A stretch of DNA of 64,000 bases from Mongoliibacter ruber (GTDB lineage Bacteria; Bacteroidota; Bacteroidia; Cytophagales; Cyclobacteriaceae): positions 294,890 through 358,889 of the forward strand of contig NZ_PVTR01000003.1 of assembly GCF_003003005.1 (NCBI RefSeq), given 5' to 3'. The translations under genes were made by a program, and so were the position numbers. The notes under the pieces are model-generated. The model was given only the letters and a program-made list of their open reading frames with translations, ran no database searches and was not told the origin of the DNA. Positions 58,573 to 64,000 of the stretch are shown piece after piece. Position 1 is the first letter of the stretch. Each line of letters opens with the position of its first letter.

Positions 58573-59454
58573 TCAGGTACCTTCTAGGGCATTTGCACCG
58601 GCAACGATCTCAAGAATCTCATTGGTAATGGCTGCCTGTCTGGTTCTGTTGTATTGAAGTTTGAGTTCTTTCAATAGATCATTGGCGTTTTCAGTCGCTT
58701 TGTCCATTGAAGTCATTCTAGCGCCATGTTCAGAAGCATTGCTTTCCAAAACAGCCTTATAAAATTGTGTTTTCAAAGCTTTAGGAACGAGCTCCTCTAT
58801 TACATATTCCTTTGATGGCTCAAGAATATAATCAGATTCAGCTTTCTCTTCAGCACTGGCTTTGCCCACTACATCACCTCCCATTGGAAGGAATTGCTCA
58901 GCAACAACCTCTTGGGTAGCTACATTTTTGAAATGGTTGTAAACCAACACAACTTTATCAAACTTTTTAGTAACAAAGGCGTCCATTACATATTCTGATA
59001 TTTCTCTTACGCTGTCATAATTGACATCCATAAAAATTTCAGAAAACTGAGGGATAAGTTTGAAGTTTCTTTTTCGGAAGTTTTCCAGCGCCTTTTTTCC
59101 TAAAGGAAGTACCGTAAGGTTAACATCCTTGTACTTATTCTCCATCAAATAATTGGAAGCCTTGATCACATTGGCATTGAAAGCTCCACAGAGACCCTTG
59201 TCAGAAGTCATTGCGACTACCAACACATTCTGTACAGGCCTTTGATCACCATAAACAATATCCAATTCACCTCCCATAGAAGCAACCACATCGTCTAAGA
59301 TAGTAGTTAGCTTTTGAGAATATGGACGCATTTTAAGAATTTTATCCTGAGCTTTTCTCAACTTAGCCGCCGCTACCATTTTCATGGCTTTGGTAATCTG
59401 CTGTGTTGAAGTCACTGAGGTGATCCTCTGTTTTACTTCCTTAAGGTTAGGCAT
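58573..59454 (-). CDS. atpG: F1 ATP synthase gamma subunit
   Basis: A 293-residue protein with the gamma hallmarks: the N-terminal coiled-coil helix LKEVKQRITSVTSTQQITKAMKMVAAAKLRKAQ, the middle SDKGLCGAFNANVIK and the C-terminal helix ASEHGARMTSMDKATENANDLLKELKLQYNRTRQAAITNEILEIVAG. It is the rotating central shaft of the F1 head. It is the last gene of the operon; atpD and atpC are absent here, as usual in Bacteroidota where they sit elsewhere. Confidence 0.97.
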   Translation of the reverse strand: MPNLKEVKQRITSVTSTQQITKAMKMVAAAKLRKAQDKILKMRPYSQKLTTILDDVVASMGGELDIVYGDQRPVQNVLVVAMTSDKGLCGAFNANVIKASNYLMENKYKDVNLTVLPLGKKALENFRKRNFKLIPQFSEIFMDVNYDSVREISEYVMDAFVTKKFDKVVLVYNHFKNVATQEVVAEQFLPMGGDVVGKASAEEKAESDYILEPSKEYVIEELVPKALKTQFYKAVLESNASEHGARMTSMDKATENANDLLKELKLQYNRTRQAAITNEILEIVAGANALEGT

Positions 59455-59484
59455 AGGGATTTCTTTTCAGAAAATATTTGTAAA

Positions 59485-59515
59485 ACCAAAGGCGTAGCTT
59501 AACCACACCTTTGGT
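59485..59515. other. Hairpin between atpA and atpG
   Basis: ACCAAAGG and CCTTTGGT form an 8-bp stem with a 15-nt loop. On the minus strand TTTT follows. It could be a weak attenuator or an mRNA-stability element inside the operon. Confidence 0.4.
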
Positions 59516-59527
59516 CATTTTAGTTAA

Positions 59528-61108
59528 TTATTGTTTGGCATATTTAGCAGACAAATCTTTGGCCGCTTGTTCCAAGATCTTTCCAGCTCCATCTAGATCG
59601 CTTTTCAGGATCATCTGCAATGCTTCAGGATAGCTTGATTTCAATAGATTGTAGTATTCTTGCTCAAACTGCCTTGCTTTTTCTACAGGAATAGTATCCA
59701 TAAAACCTTTAGTGGAAACATATATGATCGCAACCTGAAGTTCTACCGGTACTGGAGAGTACTGTGGTTGCTTCAAAATTTCCTGGTTTCTCCTACCTCT
59801 TTCGATGGTTCTTTTGGTAGAAGCATCAAGGTCTGAACCAAACTTAGAGAAAGCTTCCAATTCACGGAATTGCGCTTGGTCAAGCTTAAGTGTACCAGCC
59901 ACTTTTTTCATCGCTTTGATCTGAGCACTACCACCTACCCTTGATACTGATATACCTACGTTAATAGCAGGTCTGATACCAGAGTTGAAGAGGTTGGTTT
60001 CCAAGAAAATCTGTCCATCCGTAATAGAGATTACGTTAGTCGGGATATATGCTGATACGTCACCGGCTTGAGTTTCAATAATAGGAAGTGCTGTCAAAGA
60101 ACCACCACCTTTTACCTTATCTTTCAAAGACTCAGGGAGGTCATTCATTTGCTTTGCAATGGCATCAGAACCATTGATTTTGGCAGCTCTTTCCAACAAT
60201 CTTGAGTGAAGGTAAAAAACATCACCAGGATAAGCTTCACGTCCCGGAGGTCTTCTCAACAATAGAGAAACTTCACGATAAGCGACAGCTTGTTTTGATA
60301 AATCATCATAAATCACCAAAGCAGGACGACCGGTATCTCTGAAGAATTCACCGATACATGCACCTGTAAATGGAGCAAAGAACTGCATTGGAGCTGGCTC
60401 AGATGCTGCAGCAGAAACTACCACAGAGTAAGGAAGTGCTCCCCCTTTTTCCAAAGCGGCAACAATACCTGCAACCGTAGATGCCTTTTGACCAATCGCT
60501 ACATATATACAAAATACAGGCTCACCTCTTTCGTAAAATTCTTTCTGATTGATGATGGTATCAATAGCAACAGCAGTTTTACCTGTTTGACGGTCACCGA
60601 TGATCAATTCTCTTTGACCTCTACCGATTGGAATCATGGAATCAATTGCCTTGATACCTGTCTGAAGTGGCTCGTTTACAGGCTGACGATAGATTACACC
60701 TGGTGCTTTACGCTCAAGCGGCATTTCATAAAGATCACCTTCAATAGGGCCTTTTCCGTCGATTGGGTTTCCTAAGGTATCAACTACCCTTCCCAACATG
60801 CCTTCACCCACCTTGATGGAAGCAATACTTTTGGTTCTTTTTACATTGTCACCTTCTTTGACCAACTTGGAGTCACCGAACAATACGGCTCCTACGTTAT
60901 CTTCTTCAAGGTTAAGAACCATTGCTCTTAGACCATTGTCAAACTCAAGTAGTTCTCCTGCCTGAGCTTTACTAAGTCCATATATACGGGCAACCCCGTC
61001 ACCAACTTGGAGAACGGTACCCACTTCTTCAAGTTGAGCTTCAGTTTTGACATTGGAGAGTTGTTCTCTCAATATCGCCGAAACTTCATCAGGTCTTACT
61101 TGTGCCAT
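59528..61108 (-). CDS. atpA: F1 ATP synthase alpha subunit
   Basis: A 526-residue protein with the P-loop [51 protein letters not shown] and the Arg-finger region [31 protein letters not shown] in near form (here [10 protein letters not shown]). It binds nucleotide at the non-catalytic sites of F1 and supplies the Arg finger to beta. Length is normal. Confidence 0.97.
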   Translation of the reverse strand: MAQVRPDEVSAILREQLSNVKTEAQLEEVGTVLQVGDGVARIYGLSKAQAGELLEFDNGLRAMVLNLEEDNVGAVLFGDSKLVKEGDNVKRTKSIASIKVGEGMLGRVVDTLGNPIDGKGPIEGDLYEMPLERKAPGVIYRQPVNEPLQTGIKAIDSMIPIGRGQRELIIGDRQTGKTAVAIDTIINQKEFYERGEPVFCIYVAIGQKASTVAGIVAALEKGGALPYSVVVSAAASEPAPMQFFAPFTGACIGEFFRDTGRPALVIYDDLSKQAVAYREVSLLLRRPPGREAYPGDVFYLHSRLLERAAKINGSDAIAKQMNDLPESLKDKVKGGGSLTALPIIETQAGDVSAYIPTNVISITDGQIFLETNLFNSGIRPAINVGISVSRVGGSAQIKAMKKVAGTLKLDQAQFRELEAFSKFGSDLDASTKRTIERGRRNQEILKQPQYSPVPVELQVAIIYVSTKGFMDTIPVEKARQFEQEYYNLLKSSYPEALQMILKSDLDGAGKILEQAAKDLSAKYAKQ

Positions 61109-61139
61109 TATATTTTATATTAAATGTTATGCGATTATT

Positions 61140-61700
61140 TTAGAATAATTTGACGAAATACCTTTGGGCAAATTTCAGTCTTAAATCTCTCAGCTTACTG
61201 CTTATAGAGTCATCCAAAAGCTTATCATTTACTTTGAGGATAAATCCACCTATAATTTCAGAATCAATTTTCTCAACCAACTCGACTTTATCAAGTCCTG
61301 AAATTTCTTTTACTATTTCCACAACGGCATTTCTCAATTCATCGTCGAGCGCAACAGTGGTTGTGATTTCAGCTACTTGTATACCTTTATATAGGTTATA
61401 CTGTTTTTGGAATTCTCTTCCAGTAGATACAAGGACGTTGGACCTGTTTTTTCTGGTTACGATCCCAAAAAAGCTCATCGTAATATTATTGGCTGATGAA
61501 GCAAATAGTTTTTCCAACACCTTGAACTTCTTATCAGTGTTGACGATTGGACTACTAAGCATCAAAACAAAATCGCGATTTCCGGATGCAATAGAAAGCA
61601 ACAACTGGACATCTGCGATGACTTCTTCCAATTGATCCTTTTCTATAGCCAGTTCCAAAAGCGCCTTAGCATATCTGGATGCAACTTTTATATCTGACAT
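61140..61700 (-). CDS. atpH: F1 ATP synthase delta subunit
   Basis: A 186-residue protein with the OSCP/delta pattern: ASRYAKALLELAIEKDQLEEV at the start, a six-helix N-domain, and the C-terminal segment VDKIDSEIIGGFILKVNDKLLDDSISSKLRDLR (here VEKIDSEIIGGF). It links the peripheral stalk to the top of F1. It lies 2 nt after atpF. Confidence 0.95.
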   Translation of the reverse strand: MSDIKVASRYAKALLELAIEKDQLEEVIADVQLLLSIASGNRDFVLMLSSPIVNTDKKFKVLEKLFASSANNITMSFFGIVTRKNRSNVLVSTGREFQKQYNLYKGIQVAEITTTVALDDELRNAVVEIVKEISGLDKVELVEKIDSEIIGGFILKVNDKLLDDSISSKLRDLRLKFAQRYFVKLF

Positions 61701-61702
61701 AA

Positions 61703-62197
61703 TCAGTTTAACTTATATTCTTTGATCCACTCCTCTACCAAAGCTTTTTGCTTGGACTCGTCTGCAAGGCTTTTTCTTAAGACTTTTTCGGCTATTGATA
61801 GCGAAAGGGCTGCAACTTGAACTTTTACTTCTTCCATAGCCGCATGCTTTTCTGTCTCGATCGCTTTCTTAGCTGCTTCAAGCATTTTAGCTCCTTCTAC
61901 TTGTGCTACATCTTTTGCTTCTTCCACAATTTTCTTAGCCGTTTCAGTTGCCTTTAACAACATTTCATCTCTTTCAAGCTTGGCTTCGTGGATAATTTTT
62001 TCGTTTTCCGCTTTCAGGTTAGCCATTTCATTTCTGGCTATTTCAGCAGATTTCAATGCTTCTTCAATGCTTTTCTCACGCTCATCCAAAGCTGAAAGAA
62101 TAGGTTTCCATGCAAATTTGGCGAGGATAAACAGAAGTATGGAAAATCCAATGATTTGCCATATGATCAAGCCGGAACCGGGAATAATAAGATCCAT
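61703..62197 (-). CDS. atpF: F0 ATP synthase b subunit
   Basis: A 164-residue protein with one N-terminal membrane helix (LIIWQIIGFSILLFILAKFAW) followed by KPILSALDEREKSIEEALKSAEIARNEM and a long Ala/Glu/Lys coiled coil. It forms the peripheral stalk. It is separated from atpE by 83 nt that hold a terminator-like hairpin. Confidence 0.96.
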   Translation of the reverse strand: MDLIIPGSGLIIWQIIGFSILLFILAKFAWKPILSALDEREKSIEEALKSAEIARNEMANLKAENEKIIHEAKLERDEMLLKATETAKKIVEEAKDVAQVEGAKMLEAAKKAIETEKHAAMEEVKVQVAALSLSIAEKVLRKSLADESKQKALVEEWIKEYKLN

Positions 62198-62241
62198 ATA
62201 TAGAAATTTTATCTTTTAATCAATTTTTGTTCAATTGTGAT

Positions 62242-62270
62242 AAAAAGGGACTGGCCTAGCGCCAATCCCT
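62242..62270 (-). terminator. Terminator-like hairpin between atpE and atpF (possible attenuator)
   Basis: On the minus strand AGGGA-T-TGGC pairs with GCCA-G-TCCCT around a short loop and is followed by TTTTTATC. It has the form of an intrinsic terminator but lies inside the operon, right after atpE. Partial termination here would raise atpE mRNA above that of the downstream genes. Confidence 0.65.
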
Positions 62271-62280
62271 GATCTTTGTC

Positions 62281-62535
62281 TTAGAAAGTGTAATCACCCA
62301 AGGCAATAAGTAGACAAACTACTACTGCGAATAGGGATACCACCTCAATAAGAGCGGCGATAATCAACATAGCAGTTTGGATTTTTCCAGCTGCTTCAGG
62401 CTGACGAGCGATGCCCTCCATTGCTTGACCACCGATTCTACCGATACCCAGTCCTGCGCCTATCGCTACAATTCCGGCACCGATACCTGCACCCATAAGT
62501 GCAAAACCGGCAGTTAATAAGATTGAAGTTAACAT
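62281..62535 (-). CDS. atpE: F0 ATP synthase c subunit
   Basis: An 84-residue hairpin of two membrane helices joined by the polar loop RQPEA. Helix 1 has the Gly/Ala-rich packing run GAGIGAGIVAIGAGLGIG. The ion-binding Glu lies in helix 2 (LIIAALIEVVSLFAVV). The residues around it lack the Ser-Thr pair of sodium-binding rings, so proton coupling is inferred. The c-ring needs many copies per complex. Confidence 0.97.
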   Translation of the reverse strand: MLTSILLTAGFALMGAGIGAGIVAIGAGLGIGRIGGQAMEGIARQPEAAGKIQTAMLIIAALIEVVSLFAVVVCLLIALGDYTF

Positions 62536-62574
62536 ACTTGTTAGGTTTTATAAATTGAACAAAGAAATTACTAA

Positions 62575-63597
62575 TTAATGATGATCGTGTTGTGCTACTG
62601 CCTGACCAATATACATGGCAGAAAATAGCGTAAATACATAGGCCTGAATCGTGGCTACCAATAACTCAATCATATTGATAAACACAACCATAATCGTACT
62701 TGCAAATCCTACAGCATAAGATTCAAAAACGAATATCAAGCCTATAAAACTCAAGATTACAATGTGACCTGCCGTGATCGCTACAAAAAGACGAACCATC
62801 AAGGCAAATGGCTTAGTGAATAAACCTATGATTTCTACGGGTACTATTATTAATAACAGTGGTAGAGGAACTCCTGGTGTTGCTACTACGTGCTTCCAAT
62901 AATCTTTATTTCCATTCAAATTGGTCACAAAGAAGGTGAAAATTGCCAAAGTTGCTGTTACAGCAATGTTTCCTGTCAAGTTAGCTGCCCCTGGAAATAG
63001 ACCCAGTAAGTTACCAAACCATATAAAGAAGAATATGGTCAGTAAATAAGGGGTAAAGTTTTTGTATTTGTGGTGACCAATATTGGGAAGAGCAATCTCA
63101 TCCCTTACAAACACTACTATAGGTTCAATAAAAGAAGCTGCCCCTTTTGGTGCTGTTCCTGGATTTTTCTTGTAATGGCTTGCTGCCGCTAAAAGAATCC
63201 ACAACACAACTGCCAAAACTATAAAAAGCATAGCTACGTTTTTGGTAATGGATAAATCCAGGAAGGATCTATCATCTACAGCCTTCAAATGATCATGCTC
63301 ATCAATGTAATAGCCATTGTGACCATACTCTTTTCCAAAAAGATGTGTTTCTGGATTTTGAAAGTTTGAGGATGAATAAATCTCAAGACCTCGGTCCGAA
63401 GAATAGATAATTACTGGAAGGGGAAGGGTGATATGCGTATGACCAAAAGTCGCAAAATGCCATTCATGCGAGTCCTTTACGTGGTGCATGATAAAACCTG
63501 TCTTATCTTCTTCGTCTCCTGCCGCTACAGCCACATTTGAAAAACCAATCCAAAAGACTGACAATAAAACACTTAGGTAAAGAAATTTACGGACCAT
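62575..63597 (-). CDS. atpB: F0 ATP synthase a subunit (Bacteroidota type with signal peptide)
   Basis: The 340-residue protein begins with a cleavable leader (SVLLSVFWIGFSNVAVAA) and a ~95-residue His-rich periplasmic part, followed by the usual five to six helices. The essential Arg is in KPFALMVRLFVAITAGH and the second conserved region is in ELLVATIQAYVFTLFSAMYIG. Where most a-subunits have RLF(A/G)N, this one has RLFVA, so the conserved Asn is missing. It provides the proton half-channels next to the c-ring. Confidence 0.96.
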   Translation of the reverse strand: MVRKFLYLSVLLSVFWIGFSNVAVAAGDEEDKTGFIMHHVKDSHEWHFATFGHTHITLPLPVIIYSSDRGLEIYSSSNFQNPETHLFGKEYGHNGYYIDEHDHLKAVDDRSFLDLSITKNVAMLFIVLAVVLWILLAAASHYKKNPGTAPKGAASFIEPIVVFVRDEIALPNIGHHKYKNFTPYLLTIFFFIWFGNLLGLFPGAANLTGNIAVTATLAIFTFFVTNLNGNKDYWKHVVATPGVPLPLLLIIVPVEIIGLFTKPFALMVRLFVAITAGHIVILSFIGLIFVFESYAVGFASTIMVVFINMIELLVATIQAYVFTLFSAMYIGQAVAQHDHH

Positions 63598-63616
63598 TAA
63601 ATGATTTTTTTAAAAC

Positions 63617-64000
63617 CTATTTTGAATTCGGGCGCAAATTAGCCATTACCCCGTATATATCAAACAATAAGTAAAAGAAATAAATGACAAAGAAATTGAC
63701 CACAAACCAAATAATATTTTCGACCTTAAGTATAAGCATAACCGCTACAAAACCTATACTTGCCAATAGACGGATTCCAATCGCTCCCAATAAAATATTA
63801 ACCGAATTTTCTTTGCTGATGCTTAAAAGATAATGGCTGAACATTCCGGTTAGCCAAGTCAGAATTACGAAAAAAGACAGTATGACCCAGACCTTCTCAT
63901 GAATCCAATTTGGTTCTAAAAAGCTTTCCAAAAGAAAAATAATCCCTGCTAGTAGCAATGAGATTAAAAATAACCTGAATGTTAGTATTTTAATTGCGTG
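63617..64000 (-). CDS. Small membrane protein upstream of atpB (AtpI-like position), start outside window
   Basis: The minus-strand frame stays open to base 64000, so the TTG at 63958 need not be the start and the 5' end is missing. The visible 127 residues hold about four membrane helices (FLISLLLAGIIFLL; VWVILSFFVILTWLTGMF; LLGAIGIRLLASIGFVAVMLIL; IIWFVVNFFVIYFFYLLFDIY). Position and topology fit the small AtpI-type assembly protein that precedes atpB in many operons, but the sequence alone does not prove it. Confidence 0.65.
   Translation of the reverse strand, partial: HAIKILTFRLFLISLLLAGIIFLLESFLEPNWIHEKVWVILSFFVILTWLTGMFSHYLLSISKENSVNILLGAIGIRLLASIGFVAVMLILKVENIIWFVVNFFVIYFFYLLFDIYGVMANLRPNSK

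Overview
The window reads as chromosomal DNA of a Bacteroidota species, most likely order Cytophagales, family Cyclobacteriaceae (inference). The signs are an A+T-rich genome, no consistent Shine-Dalgarno sequences, TAnnTTTG-type -7 promoter boxes, many Sec and lipoprotein leaders ending in Gln or Cys, a TonB-plug protein, a bacillithiol gene (bshA), a carotenoid desaturase, the eukaryotic-like single-chain glycyl-tRNA synthetase, and an F-type ATPase operon whose a-subunit carries a signal peptide. Most of the window is ordinary, densely packed core and semi-core genome. No rRNA, tRNA, CRISPR array, prophage or complete insertion sequence was seen.

Layout. 1-1752: a truncated PAS histidine kinase, then an HTH-nucleotidyltransferase fusion with a HEPN toxin gene. 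1770-8260: a plus-strand run of secreted M1 peptidase, glycerophosphodiesterase, MFS transporter, cytoplasmic trehalase and purple-acid-type phosphatase. 8208-10637: a sodium symporter with a DapA-type aldolase. 10839-14089: LytTR regulator, membrane acyltransferase, App1-type phosphatase. 14254-18811: rlmN, a plug-domain protein and a small barrel. 18844-22878: mutL with two rhomboid proteases and a small membrane protein. 23043-32903: GH3/beta-lactamase fusion, bshA, fatty-acid hydroxylase, dehydrogenases, VanX-type dipeptidase, ThuA protein and hydrolase. 32904-36767: an accessory-looking stretch with a miniature transposon, a second nucleotidyltransferase/HEPN pair and a duplicated gene end. 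36768-44647: a MltF-like lytic transglycosylase and an RND efflux operon. 44921-57647: metabolic genes (patatin, carotenoid desaturase, glyS, purM, ceramidase-like, acyl-CoA dehydrogenase, UbiA-like). 57700-58518: a second copy of the miniature transposon just upstream of an SGNH hydrolase. 58573-64000: the ATP synthase operon atpB-E-F-H-A-G.

Most notable: (i) a 149-150 bp non-coding element present twice, each copy with the same 11-bp inverted ends and its own perfect 10-bp target duplication; (ii) two nucleotidyltransferase/HEPN toxin-antitoxin modules in one window, the first with its antitoxin fused to an XRE DNA-binding domain and preceded by a perfect palindrome overlapping a promoter box, the second lying between two near-identical 102-bp copies of the 3' end of an amidohydrolase gene; (iii) a terminator-like hairpin between atpE and atpF that may set subunit stoichiometry.
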